Assembly: GCA_024699325.1 (NCBI GenBank)
Contig: JAILPS010000002.1
Span: 1 to 64,000 of the forward strand
Source: Lachnospiraceae bacterium
Lineage (GTDB): Bacteria > Bacillota > Clostridia > Lachnospirales > Lachnospiraceae
Direction: 5' to 3'
Length of the DNA stretch: 64,000 nucleotides
Shown here: positions 53,164 to 62,363 of the stretch, piece by piece
How the letters are laid out: each line of letters opens with the position of its first letter
How positions within the stretch are numbered: position 1 is the stretch's first letter
The notes under the pieces: model-generated
The model's database searches: none
The model's input: the letters and a program-made list of their open reading frames with translations, nothing else
Told to the model about the DNA's origin: nothing
Made by a program: the position numbers and the translations under genes

Positions 53164-54090
53164 TTATTCATTTTTCCAAAAATGTTTGTTGTCGCTAAGG
53201 AATATTACCATTTTATGGGGCAGTTTTTTGTATCTTTTACCTAAAAAATACCCCAAATATTTGGCAAAACACTGCACCACAAACCTGCACTCTCCGAGGA
53301 TATCGCCCCTTCCGAGAAGCTTCCTGCTTACAGCCTTCACGAGCTTCATGCCCTCGCTCTCGCTGCTGATGCCTGAGAACACGTCAGGATACATGGCCTG
53401 GCTCACCGCCATGTCAAAGCTTCTTCTGCAGTACTGTTTGAGCGTGTAGTTGTGAGAGTGATACACTCTGGCATCCGCGCAGTAGCTTATCATGAAGCCC
53501 GCATCTATGACGCCTCTGGCAAATATCATGTCCTCGTTAAATATGGTTTTGGTCGGAAAACCGCCGAGGGCTAAATAGATTTCCCTGTTGTACATGGCGC
53601 AGACATTGGAACAGAAGAAAGTCTTGATGCCCATGCTCTCTAAATCCTCACCGCTCTTAAGAACAGATGTCTTCGGATAGTTAAAAATCCTGCTCATCTT
53701 CTCAAGGGGTGCGCAGCCCTTCTTCGGAAGCTGTCTTGCATAGCATGAGGCAACCTTGCCCCTTGTAAAACCGTCCATTAATCTCTCTATAAGATGTGTG
53801 TCCGCCGGGATTGCATCCTGCGTCATGAATAGCAGGTAATCCGCGTCCGATTCCCTCGCCATCATATCCCTGACTCTTCCGTGGTCAAACATTTCCTTTG
53901 TGATATGTTTAAGGCTCACAGCTATCCCCGCATCTCTTATGTCGCTTAGAAAATCATCCTTCCAGAACTCCTCGCAGGTGTTGACGATTCTCAACGTGCT
54001 AATCCTGACACTCTGCCTGGACAATCTCCTCATCAGACTATAGAATTCATCCTCCGGCTTGTAGACCGGAATACAAACATCAACCTTCAT
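53164..54090 (-). CDS. GT2-family glycosyltransferase, rhamnosyltransferase-like
   Basis: A 308-residue GT-A transferase beginning VDVCIPVYKPEDEF. FMTQDAIPAD stands in the place of the DxD metal motif. ARGVIDAGFMISYCADARVYHSH matches rhamnosyltransferase-like GT2 proteins. The C-terminus is basic. It overlaps the flippase gene by 11 bases. The DNA of the stop region is AT-rich, unlike the body of the gene. Confidence 0.88.
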   Translation of the reverse strand: MKVDVCIPVYKPEDEFYSLMRRLSRQSVRISTLRIVNTCEEFWKDDFLSDIRDAGIAVSLKHITKEMFDHGRVRDMMARESDADYLLFMTQDAIPADTHLIERLMDGFTRGKVASCYARQLPKKGCAPLEKMSRIFNYPKTSVLKSGEDLESMGIKTFFCSNVCAMYNREIYLALGGFPTKTIFNEDMIFARGVIDAGFMISYCADARVYHSHNYTLKQYCRRSFDMAVSQAMYPDVFSGISSESEGMKLVKAVSRKLLGRGDILGECRFVVQCFAKYLGYFLGKRYKKLPHKMVIFLSDNKHFWKNE

Positions 54091-55303
54091 TTTTCATATC
54101 CTTCCTGCATCTGTAGACAAAAAGCGCCACAAAACACATGAGCAGTATGAACATCAGCACCGCGTATGCCCATGCCGCACCTGTTATGGAGAATTCCTTC
54201 ATCCACCAGAATGGCAAAAATACAGAAACCACAAATGTCACAACATACGAAACAAAAATCCCCCTGCTCATTCTCATGACAAGCACCGCATAGTACATGA
54301 GAATTCCCGCAGCGTTAAAACCTCCGCCAAGCAGGAGTATCAAAAGCTCCGTCTTGTAGGGCGCAAGGTCCACGTCAAAAAGCAGCGACAGTACAGGGAT
54401 GCCAAGAAGCCATGCCCCCAGGAGGCACACGATGGTAAGAAGCCCCACCGCAATCATTAATAGTGCCGTAAGCTTGGCAAAATTCTTATATCTCCTCTTT
54501 GCGTAGTGCTCCGTAAGTGTTGTGAGCACGGGCTTAAATATCATGGTGCTCACAAGATTAATAGCCCAGCTGGGCAAAAACAGCACATAGAAAATATAGT
54601 TAAAGCTGTCGTCGAAGTAGTCAACCGCGTATTTAGAAGATGCGATCATATATGCATATAAAAACGAACTTAGGGCTATCAGGAAGCACTCCTTAAATAT
54701 GCTCCCCCACTTCCCCTTAAGATCAAACCTGAAGGCAGGTGCGCCGAAGCTTCTAAGCATCAGCGGATTGACAATTATCACCACAAAAAATGCTGCAGCA
54801 GTCATGCAGACTGCGCCGGCAAGAGGGTTTTTGGTGACCGCCATGGCGATGAAAAACACCACAAGGCTTACCACTGTTCTTATGACCATGGATTTGCCTG
54901 CCAGGTCCAAATGCTCCTCCTTCTGATAATCCCCCTCGAAGATATCGGCGAGGGAATCCGCCATCTTAAAACCGCAAAGCGCAATCATTAGCGGCCAGAT
55001 GTCATAGGATTTGCGGGTGATTAATAGATAGCCAAAACAGCACACCAGCATGAAAACCGTGGTCAGACTTCTGAGCGTAAAATAGTCGCTGAAACTGTAT
55101 TTGCCGGAGGCGTCAGTCACCTGAAACGGCCTGATTTCAAAATACCCCACCGTCAGAAGTGTCTGCGCCAGCGTGAATGCTATGGAGAAATCATCCCCCG
55201 CGTCCTGCCCGCTTATTCTCTTGACGATGCTTAATATAACCATTGTGGCAAGCGCAAACACAATCGTGCCGGCGCTGTACCACATAACACTACTCTTCTT
55301 CAT
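54080..55303 (-). CDS. Wzx-like polysaccharide flippase
   Basis: A 407-residue membrane protein with about 12 helices, similar in layout to polysaccharide biosynthesis (MATE-fold) flippases. It starts MWYSAGTIVFALATMVILSIV, and FEGDYQKEEHLDLAGKSMV is typical of the cytosolic loop between helices 4 and 5. It would turn lipid-linked repeat units to the outer face. Overlaps Wzy by 14 bases and GT2 by 11. Confidence 0.85.
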   Translation of the reverse strand: MKKSSVMWYSAGTIVFALATMVILSIVKRISGQDAGDDFSIAFTLAQTLLTVGYFEIRPFQVTDASGKYSFSDYFTLRSLTTVFMLVCCFGYLLITRKSYDIWPLMIALCGFKMADSLADIFEGDYQKEEHLDLAGKSMVIRTVVSLVVFFIAMAVTKNPLAGAVCMTAAAFFVVIIVNPLMLRSFGAPAFRFDLKGKWGSIFKECFLIALSSFLYAYMIASSKYAVDYFDDSFNYIFYVLFLPSWAINLVSTMIFKPVLTTLTEHYAKRRYKNFAKLTALLMIAVGLLTIVCLLGAWLLGIPVLSLLFDVDLAPYKTELLILLLGGGFNAAGILMYYAVLVMRMSRGIFVSYVVTFVVSVFLPFWWMKEFSITGAAWAYAVLMFILLMCFVALFVYRCRKDMKNEG

Positions 55304-56642
55304 GGGATTTTCCTAACCTCTCCCTGATAAATAAACCGTACATCACGGTGAGCGCAATCCAGAACCAGGTTGTCGGAACCGTAAACCACGCCGAGAAAAA
55401 CGACAGGCTGGCGTATATCGCTATCTGCGAGAATATGAGCATGCTCATGGCGTCCCTGCGCCTGCTTCTGTCCGTGATAAGTCTGGAGACCAGACCGAAT
55501 ATGAACCCAAACACCAACACGCCGGGCACCGCAAAATCGTAGTACGCGTCATATATTATCGTCAGCGTGTTCATCTCTATCTTCATGAAATACTGTGGAA
55601 ATGCAGTGAGCTGCGGGAACACAAACTTCATGCCCGTGAGCGCAATCACGGGGAATAACTCCTTAAGCCCGTGGCTGTGCTGTTCAATGCACATGGTCAG
55701 GTAGTTAAAATTCGCATAGTTGTTAGCTATGTACATGTATGGATACTGGACATATGTCGGGGTGGACGCATCCCTGAAGGAGAATATCTCGTCAAGATAT
55801 CCTGGCTCGTAGTGCCTAAGCTTCGTAAATGCCACAAACACGCCCACAAGCAGCACCGCCACCGCGCACACACATATGATTATCTTCTTCCACGGAAGCT
55901 TCTTAAAGTCGGCAATCTTAATCTGTCCCAGCACTATAAGCACAGGAGATGCAACTGATAGCATGATATTTAGCTTGCCTAAGCACATGATGTTGATAAC
56001 CACGGACACCGCATTTGCAAAAGCTATCAAAAGCTTCCTGTTTTTCTGTGTGGTTAATCCCCTCTTCTTCATCTCCAGCGCATATGTGACCGTGAAGCAA
56101 TGTGTGAATATGGACGACACCGTGAAGTAGTGAAGACCTGTCACGTGGAAATAGTTATATGCATGTGTGTCCTCAGAAAATATCGGAATGTATCCCAGGA
56201 TTATCGCCTCTATTATGAAAGTCATAAGGCTCAGAGCACTCATGATCAATATGGCATAAAACATTCTGTCCGTGTTTACAGAACGCGGTTTTCTCTCCCT
56301 GTCGCCCTCGCGGCTAAAACATCCGCCCAGCATGTAGAACACATAGAAGCCGCCAAAACATATCTTACTGTCAAATGTCCACGGGAAATGATACGAGCTA
56401 AGCCTCATGATGGCAAGCCCCAGACCGAACACCCAGCCCAGGCTTAGAAGCGCCCTCATGTCGACAGGACACCTGCTCACATACGCGAAAGCCAAATACA
56501 ACGAAAAGGCGGTCACTATAAGTAGGCCGCCTGCCAGGATAGAGTGGCCAAAACCGTCCAGCATAAGCGCCAGACAGTAGGCCACAATAAATATCGCTGA
56601 TAATATAATATTTGCTCTGTTAAATCGAAGCTTAGCTTTCAT
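55290..56642 (-). CDS. Wzy-like O-antigen/repeat-unit polymerase
   Basis: A 450-residue membrane protein with about 12-14 helices and one larger outside loop (about 275-340, RDASTPTYVQYPYMYIANN). Wzy polymerases show little motif conservation. The call rests on topology, length and position beside the Wzx-like gene. It could instead be a ligase-type WaaL protein. The gene starts 16 bases after cdaR. Confidence 0.75.
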   Translation of the reverse strand: MKAKLRFNRANIILSAIFIVAYCLALMLDGFGHSILAGGLLIVTAFSLYLAFAYVSRCPVDMRALLSLGWVFGLGLAIMRLSSYHFPWTFDSKICFGGFYVFYMLGGCFSREGDRERKPRSVNTDRMFYAILIMSALSLMTFIIEAIILGYIPIFSEDTHAYNYFHVTGLHYFTVSSIFTHCFTVTYALEMKKRGLTTQKNRKLLIAFANAVSVVINIMCLGKLNIMLSVASPVLIVLGQIKIADFKKLPWKKIIICVCAVAVLLVGVFVAFTKLRHYEPGYLDEIFSFRDASTPTYVQYPYMYIANNYANFNYLTMCIEQHSHGLKELFPVIALTGMKFVFPQLTAFPQYFMKIEMNTLTIIYDAYYDFAVPGVLVFGFIFGLVSRLITDRSRRRDAMSMLIFSQIAIYASLSFFSAWFTVPTTWFWIALTVMYGLFIRERLGKSHEEE

Positions 56643-56658
56643 AAATCGTCACCCGCAA

Positions 56659-58164
56659 TTATTCGACCGTCTCTGCGGTCTCCTCCACGCTTTCACTCTC
56701 AGAAGACTCCTCGGTCTGCGCCGGGGCGTCAGCGACTGTGGTCTCCGCTAAAACCTCCTCTGAGGTGATATCCTCGGAGGAAGGCTCAGTTTCAGACTCT
56801 GTCTCAGGCTCTGTCTCAGACTCCGTGACAGGCTCCGTGGTTGTCGGCTCCTCGGTGGTAGTCTCCTCAGGAGTCTCCGTCTCCGTCACCTTCTCGGTGA
56901 TGTTTACAACAACCTCCACATTGGCTGCAACCTCCAGTCCCTCCGGAAGAGTTATGACAAGAGGCACGCTCCAGCTGCCGGCCGTGTAGCCTGTAAGGTT
57001 TAAGTCGGCCTGAATGTTGGCCGCCTCTGTATTTGCCAGATCCGTGCTGGTTCCCACCAGAGTGATATTTACAAGAGTGTCGTCAAACGAATAGTCGTAG
57101 AGGTCGCTCTTGCCCGCTATGGAAATATCGTCCGGAACCGCAAGTCTGTAGATTTTTCTGCTAAACTTCTCAATCTTAACTGTGACATTCACAGTTGTGT
57201 TGGTTGACACGAAGCTTACGCCCTCGGGAAGTCCCATCTGCTCAAGTGTCAGAGAGCTTAGATCCACCTCATAGGTCTTCGCCTGTGTCAGGTTCTCAAC
57301 GTCGATAACCGAAGCAGGTATCTCCACCTGTGTAACTCCTGATATGATGGCCTTATATCCTGCTATCTTGATGGTTGACACATCAAGCTCTATGTCTGAC
57401 ACAGAGTAGCCAACCGCCGGGTCTCCCGTGGTCTCATCACACACAATCTTGACCGTCTTGGTCTGCATGATTGGCTGAACAATCTGCACAGTCTGTGGCG
57501 AGATGGTAAGTTTTGATGTGTCCTCTATAACCTTGCCCGTGGAGTCGAGAAGCACCGGCGTTCCGGTCTCGTTAATCTCCTCGCTGGCATCGTTGATGTT
57601 TAAGTAGTATGCAACAGATGCTATGTTATAGACATCTGAGCTTCTTCCTGAGACAGTGATTGTCGAAGGAACTGCCGTAGGCTCTGAGGCAGCGACATAA
57701 TCCTCAGCTGCTGAACCGCTGGTCACAATATTTATGGTGTAGGTTCTCGATACGATCTCCTCCAGATTAAAATACATGGAGGTCTCGCTTAAGCTGATCT
57801 CCTCGATTATATCTGCGTTGTTTAATATCTTATATTCGATAGTGCCCTGCTTCTCTGTGTTCGTACTTCCGGTGAGGTAGCGCATATCAACGTAAACCTC
57901 AAAATCGCTGGCTGCAATCCTTACCAGATCGAAGCTCTTAGCAGTTACTGTAATCTCAACTGTTCCTTCGCCGACCACGTCATAGACCCAGTTCTGGTCC
58001 GTAATGGCCTCATCGTTCATGATCTCCACAGGAACCTTGATTTTCTTGGTATTGATAGGGTTTAAGTTATACATAACCGCAAACCATGTAAAGAATGCGA
58101 TCACTACTGCCAAAAGCTTCAGCGTAATATTATTCAGCACTATTGACTTCACTCTTTTCAACAT
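56659..58164 (-). CDS. cdaR: CdaR-type YbbR-domain protein, regulator of CdaA
   Basis: A single-pass membrane protein of 501 residues. A short cytosolic start and one helix (about 14-32) are followed by about four YbbR beta-domains (about 45-425) facing outside. CdaR proteins bind and modulate the diadenylate cyclase encoded next to them, here overlapping by 35 bases. The C-terminal 75 residues are an acidic Thr/Glu/Ser/Pro tail (ETTTEEPTTTEPVTESE and so on) not needed for the family fold. glmM, which often follows cdaA-cdaR, is absent. The next gene is the Wzy-like polymerase. Confidence 0.92.
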   Translation of the reverse strand: MLKRVKSIVLNNITLKLLAVVIAFFTWFAVMYNLNPINTKKIKVPVEIMNDEAITDQNWVYDVVGEGTVEITVTAKSFDLVRIAASDFEVYVDMRYLTGSTNTEKQGTIEYKILNNADIIEEISLSETSMYFNLEEIVSRTYTINIVTSGSAAEDYVAASEPTAVPSTITVSGRSSDVYNIASVAYYLNINDASEEINETGTPVLLDSTGKVIEDTSKLTISPQTVQIVQPIMQTKTVKIVCDETTGDPAVGYSVSDIELDVSTIKIAGYKAIISGVTQVEIPASVIDVENLTQAKTYEVDLSSLTLEQMGLPEGVSFVSTNTTVNVTVKIEKFSRKIYRLAVPDDISIAGKSDLYDYSFDDTLVNITLVGTSTDLANTEAANIQADLNLTGYTAGSWSVPLVITLPEGLEVAANVEVVVNITEKVTETETPEETTTEEPTTTEPVTESETEPETESETEPSSEDITSEEVLAETTVADAPAQTEESSESESVEETAETVE

Positions 58165-59032
58165 TTTGCTTATCCTTTCCCTGATGTTTTGCTAACTTAG
58201 ACCACTTCCTGCTCTTGACTGCAGGTCTGTTCTGAACCTTAATCAGATATTTTCTTAAGGTGTCGCGGTCAACATTTCTGATGATCTCTCCACCGTATGC
58301 AAGCGACACATGACCTGTCTCCTCTGAGACGATAATGGTCAGGCTGTCTGAAACCTCGCTGATGCCGATACCTGCTCTGTGACGTGTTCCGAGCGACTTG
58401 CTGATTGACATGTTGGCAGAGACAGGCAGATAGCATGTCGCAGCCACAATCCTGTCACTTCTCACGATAATCGCGCCGTCGTGCAGAGGTGTGTTCTTCT
58501 CAAATATCTGTATGAGCAGCTGGCTTGAAATCTCCGCGTCAAGCTTGATTCCCGTCTTCTCATACTCCCCTAAACTCACGTTGTTTTCCATGACAATCAG
58601 GGCTCCGGTCCTGACCTCGCCCATGTCGTAGCACGCTCTTATAATCTCCTCCATAGACTTGTTGGAGAAATGCATCTCCCTGGCCCTGTCGTCGAAGTTG
58701 AGGATATTCTGCATGAAGTTCCTCTGTCCGATGGATTCGAGCGCCCTTCTGATTTCCGGCTGGAACAGAATAAGCAACGCCAGAATTCCGACTGAGAAAG
58801 CGCTTGAGATAATCGCACTTATGACCTTCATCTGGAATATCTGTGCTATGAACATGATAAACAGTATGATTACGAGGCCCTTGAGAAGTGTCCAGGCCTT
58901 CGTTTTCATGAACCATAAGATGATATAGTAAATGCATACCGCAAGAACCAATATCTCCACGACATTGGATATATTAAAGCTTGTCTTTAGCCATGAAAAC
59001 ATGCTTCTGACAAAATCAAATATAGCCTCCAT
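58130..59032 (-). CDS. cdaA: Diadenylate cyclase (c-di-AMP synthase)
   Basis: Makes cyclic di-AMP from two ATP, a messenger for potassium, osmotic and wall homeostasis. Three N-terminal helices (about 15-95) anchor it. The DAC domain (about 105-260) carries LHDGAIIV, the DGA motif, and TRHRAGIG, the RHR motif. A Lys-rich tail of about 30 residues follows. At 300 residues it is a little longer than Bacillus CdaA. It overlaps the preceding membrane protein gene by one base and cdaR by 35. Confidence 0.96.
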   Translation of the reverse strand: MEAIFDFVRSMFSWLKTSFNISNVVEILVLAVCIYYIILWFMKTKAWTLLKGLVIILFIMFIAQIFQMKVISAIISSAFSVGILALLILFQPEIRRALESIGQRNFMQNILNFDDRAREMHFSNKSMEEIIRACYDMGEVRTGALIVMENNVSLGEYEKTGIKLDAEISSQLLIQIFEKNTPLHDGAIIVRSDRIVAATCYLPVSANMSISKSLGTRHRAGIGISEVSDSLTIIVSEETGHVSLAYGGEIIRNVDRDTLRKYLIKVQNRPAVKSRKWSKLAKHQGKDKQNVEKSEVNSAE

Positions 59033-60111
59033 TATGTCTCACCCTCCGCATCATTATGTTCTTCTGTATCCTTAACCTCGGCTTCCTCTGCCTGCGGCGT
59101 CTCGTCGTCGGCTTCGTCGTCCATAGTCTCTTCATTGGTGGCAAATATAACATTTTCCGCGTCCTTATTAACTTCCTTAACAGAACGCTCCTTAATTCTA
59201 GTAACCTTGATATCCGGAACTGAAACCGTAATCTTAGGAATGGCCTTCACGTAGTAATAATAGTCATCGTCCTCAAACTGGACATTCTCCTCTCTGGAGT
59301 AGTCCACCATGTGATACATTATGACAATCGTGACTCCCGTGATGATTTCTAATATAACATTTACAATCAGCACCGCAATGCTTGTGTTTAAGTCAAGCGC
59401 GTAGTCGCACATAAGCGAAACCAGCAGATACATGAACACTCCACCAGTGACTGCTATCTCCCAGGAATGCTTCACGGGAAGCTTCCTGATGATGTAGACC
59501 AGGAGCACCACAAACACAAGCGTAATCATCATGGAGATGTTCTCGCTGTTTAAAAACACGCCGTTTATAACCTGGAGCACCTTCTCAATCGCCGACAGCG
59601 AAGATGTCTTGGAGGAGAGCAGCACGAAGTTGTCAGACACATAGAGTATCAGACGGCTGCTCACTATTCCAAACAGCATTGGAAATGCTGCAAGGGGCGA
59701 CATGAGAAGTCCGATAATCATGGGAACCGGCCCGTAAAACTGTAAAACTCCGAGAAGTATGGAGATAGTCATAACGTAGCTGTTTCCGGGCTTAAATATA
59801 AAATACAAGAGCAAAAACAGCATTATCATAAATGCAAAAACTGCCGCAAGCTCTATACTAATACCGGCAAGATCCAGCGCTATATACACGCTTATGAAGC
59901 CCGCCGAAACTGATGCAGGTAGAAATGCTGCAACCGCGCCCACAATTATAATTATCAGGACATGTGTAAAACCGTGAAACGCTCCGATATAGGAATCCAC
60001 CGCCACCATGGTAAGGATCATCAGAAATGCTCTGGCGCACACGTCGATTAGTCTGCTGTGTGCAGCGTACAGCTTCTTCAGATGTTCCCTTATTACTAAG
60101 AGCTCTGTCAT
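59032..60111 (-). CDS. Conserved-looking membrane protein of unknown function, 359 aa
   Basis: Not recognised. About eight to ten hydrophobic helices cover residues 20-275. A soluble C-terminal part contains a Tyr-rich patch (DDDYYYYVKAIP) and an acidic Glu/Asp-rich tail from about 315 (ETMDDEADDETPQAEEAE). It lies in tight overlap between the 164-residue membrane protein (4 bases) and cdaA (1 base), so a link to c-di-AMP synthesis or envelope function is plausible. The pattern of paired glycine/proline helices could fit a transporter or a scaffold. No function is claimed. Confidence 0.8.
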   Translation of the reverse strand: MTELLVIREHLKKLYAAHSRLIDVCARAFLMILTMVAVDSYIGAFHGFTHVLIIIIVGAVAAFLPASVSAGFISVYIALDLAGISIELAAVFAFMIMLFLLLYFIFKPGNSYVMTISILLGVLQFYGPVPMIIGLLMSPLAAFPMLFGIVSSRLILYVSDNFVLLSSKTSSLSAIEKVLQVINGVFLNSENISMMITLVFVVLLVYIIRKLPVKHSWEIAVTGGVFMYLLVSLMCDYALDLNTSIAVLIVNVILEIITGVTIVIMYHMVDYSREENVQFEDDDYYYYVKAIPKITVSVPDIKVTRIKERSVKEVNKDAENVIFATNEETMDDEADDETPQAEEAEVKDTEEHNDAEGET

Positions 60112-60602
60112 TCCTTATCCCTCCTTCTGGCGATTTTTCTCCTGCCCTGCTTCTTCTCCCTGTCGTAGTCCGCCCACTCCTGTGCCTCCTTAAGTGTTGC
60201 ACTAGCCTTCTGCTCCTCCAACACGTTGTAGAGATTATCCAGGCGCTTAAGCGTCTGGGAGTATTCCTTGATTTTTGATGAAGCTCTGTTATATCTGACG
60301 GTATAGACTATCATGGTTATGATGACGTAGAATACCAACACTATCAGATATCCCAGAAGCGCCGCAAATCCCGCACTTATCCAGTCGAAATGCTGCGCCT
60401 TCTCAGGGTAGTTTTCTATGAAAATCACGGCTACCAGGCCTAATATTAGCACCATGGCAATGGTCACACATATTCCAACTAACAGAACATGGTAATTGAC
60501 ATAGTCTCTCTTGTAATATTTACCTGTCCTAAAGTCCGTTACGCCGTGCTGCTCAGCTATGGCAGCCTTCGTCATCAGCGTGACCTTCTCCTCGTTAATC
60601 AT
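60108..60602 (-). CDS. Small membrane protein of unknown function, 164 aa
   Basis: Not recognised. A soluble N-terminus (about 1-38) precedes two membrane helices (about 39-62 and 76-100). A charged C-terminal coiled-coil-like part with a Lys/Arg-rich end (REKKQGRRKIARRRDKE) finishes it. It is two bases after rsmE and overlaps the next gene by four, so it is translated with them. It may be a partner of the larger membrane protein downstream. Confidence 0.75.
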   Translation of the reverse strand: MINEEKVTLMTKAAIAEQHGVTDFRTGKYYKRDYVNYHVLLVGICVTIAMVLILGLVAVIFIENYPEKAQHFDWISAGFAALLGYLIVLVFYVIITMIVYTVRYNRASSKIKEYSQTLKRLDNLYNVLEEQKASATLKEAQEWADYDREKKQGRRKIARRRDKE

Positions 60603-60603
60603 A

Positions 60604-61350
60604 CTATCTCTCCAACAAATATCCTAAAACTGACAGGACATAGAGCCCTGCAGTCTCCGTCCTAAGTATACGTTTTCCAAGTGTTATGGGCTCGTAGCCA
60701 AACTCTCCTGCAAGCTCCACCTCAGAATCGTCAAATCCGCCCTCAGGTCCTATAAATACAGCCACGCTGTCACCCGGCTTAATGGCGGCAAGCTTCTGTC
60801 TGGTAAGCTCCATGGGGCATGTCTTTCCTGCCATCTCGTATGGAAACAGCTTAACAGTTGCGCCAGATGCCTCCTGCATGGCATTCTTAAAAGACACAGG
60901 AGCGCATACCTCAGGGATGATACCCCTGCCGCTCTGTTTAGCCGCCGCCTCGCTTATGCCCTGCCAGCGCTTAACGCGGCTCTCCACCTTCTTATCCTCT
61001 ATCTTGACCACGCTTCTCTTCATATTCACGGGAACTATGCGGCTTATGCCAAGCTCCACGCACTTCTGAATGATGAGCTCCAGCTTATCGCTCTTTGGAA
61101 GCCCCTGATAGAGTGTTATATGCACGGGAAGCTCCTGCTCGCACTCCCGCTTGTAGCAGATTCTGGCGCTCACCTGCTCTGTGTCCATGCTCTCTATCAT
61201 GCAGTAATATTCACTGCCCGAGCCGTCCACCGCCATAATCTCCTCGCCCGCCTTCATGCGAAGAACGTTCACGATATGGTTGACATCCGCCCCGGTTATC
61301 GTTATGAGCTTCTCCCCAACGCATTCCGGGCTGACAAAAAAATGATACAT
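60604..61350 (-). CDS. rsmE: 16S rRNA m3U1498 methyltransferase
   Basis: A SPOUT-class enzyme methylating U1498 of 16S rRNA. The 248-residue product has a PUA-like N-terminus (about 1-70) and the knotted domain (about 75-245) with YQGLPKSDKLELIIQKCVEL, FIGPEGGF and LGKRILRTETA at the SAM site. It follows prmA by one base, a standard Firmicute pairing. Confidence 0.96.
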   Translation of the reverse strand: MYHFFVSPECVGEKLITITGADVNHIVNVLRMKAGEEIMAVDGSGSEYYCMIESMDTEQVSARICYKRECEQELPVHITLYQGLPKSDKLELIIQKCVELGISRIVPVNMKRSVVKIEDKKVESRVKRWQGISEAAAKQSGRGIIPEVCAPVSFKNAMQEASGATVKLFPYEMAGKTCPMELTRQKLAAIKPGDSVAVFIGPEGGFDDSEVELAGEFGYEPITLGKRILRTETAGLYVLSVLGYLLER

Positions 61351-61351
61351 A

Positions 61352-62308
61352 TTACTTCCTTCTGCAGACTATGCTGACCCAGTCCTTCTGGTAGTTTGTC
61401 TCTATAATCTCAAGCTCTGGGTTAGCCGCGAGCGCATCATGCACTGCCTGCTCCTTGAGGTTTATGATTCCTGATGTGATATAGATGCCGCCATGCTTAA
61501 GATGTGGCGGTACCTGTGCCTGAAGAGGAATGATGACCTCTGCCAGGATATTAGAGAGCACCATGTCGTAGCACTCATAGCCAACAGCATCCTTGATGCT
61601 CTTGTCGTCTATCAGGTTACCTGTGTAGACCTTAAGCTGCTCCTCGCTTATGCCGTTAACCTCGCGGTTCTCTCCTGTGGCGATTATGGCATTCTCGTCG
61701 AGATCTGTTCCCACAGCATCCTTAGCGCCAAGTAGTATGGCTGTTATAGAGAGAATACCGCTTCCGCAGCCGATATCTAAAACTCTGTCGCCCTTCTTCA
61801 GGTACTTCCTGATGGCTCTTATACATAGCTGTGTGGTCTCGTGCTGACCTGTTCCAAATGCGGTTCCCGGGTCAATCTGAACCAGCAGCTTATCCTTATG
61901 CTCCTCAGGTATCTTCTCCCATGTCGGCTTGATCAAAATATCGTCAACTGTAAATGGCTTAAAAAACTCCTTCCAGTTGTTCATCCAGTCCTTATCCTCC
62001 GTCTCGGAAGCGTCAATCTCACAGCTTCCCACAGGGACGAACTGCGCTATATCCTTCATGCCGTTTCTGACAGCCTCCAGAGTCTCCTCCACATCGTATG
62101 TGTTGTCCAGATAGAAGCTGACCTTAGCCGAGCCGTCATCCGGAGGGAGCTCCGGCAGAATATCTATGAACATGCCCTTGGTGTCGGCCTCTGAGAGAGG
62201 TACATTATCCTCTATCTCCATGCCCACTATGCCTATCTCGTCAAACAGCTCGCCGATAAAATCGATTGCAGCTGTCGTAGTATGTAATGTAAACTTCTTC
62301 CACTTCAT
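61352..62308 (-). CDS. prmA: Ribosomal protein L11 methyltransferase
   Basis: Trimethylates lysines of ribosomal protein L11. The 318-residue class I SAM methyltransferase has an N-terminal substrate domain (about 1-115) and a catalytic domain with LDIGCGSGILSITAILLGA (SAM loop) and the catalytic-type motif DMVLSNIL. PGTAFGTGQHETT is characteristic of PrmA. The frame could start 28 codons earlier, but homologues begin at the WKKF region, so I use ATG 62308. First gene of the run that leads to cdaA. Confidence 0.95.
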   Translation of the reverse strand: MKWKKFTLHTTTAAIDFIGELFDEIGIVGMEIEDNVPLSEADTKGMFIDILPELPPDDGSAKVSFYLDNTYDVEETLEAVRNGMKDIAQFVPVGSCEIDASETEDKDWMNNWKEFFKPFTVDDILIKPTWEKIPEEHKDKLLVQIDPGTAFGTGQHETTQLCIRAIRKYLKKGDRVLDIGCGSGILSITAILLGAKDAVGTDLDENAIIATGENREVNGISEEQLKVYTGNLIDDKSIKDAVGYECYDMVLSNILAEVIIPLQAQVPPHLKHGGIYITSGIINLKEQAVHDALAANPELEIIETNYQKDWVSIVCRRK

Positions 62309-62330
62309 TTTCTTACCAACCTGTCTGTTA

Positions 62331-62350
62331 TTTGCGCACATTTGCGCACA
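62331..62350 (-). repeat. Tandem 10-base direct repeat in the prmA leader
   Basis: TTTGCGCACA is present twice in perfect tandem, just downstream of the predicted prmA start of transcription. It may bind a regulator or be chance. Confidence 0.45.
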
Positions 62351-62363
62351 CGCATACAGAGTA

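Noticed and set aside
56680-56900. Repetitive CTCAG/GTCTC stretch as a CRISPR or simple repeat locus
   Set aside because: It is the in-frame coding sequence of the Thr/Glu/Ser-rich CdaR tail. Repeat units are irregular and short.
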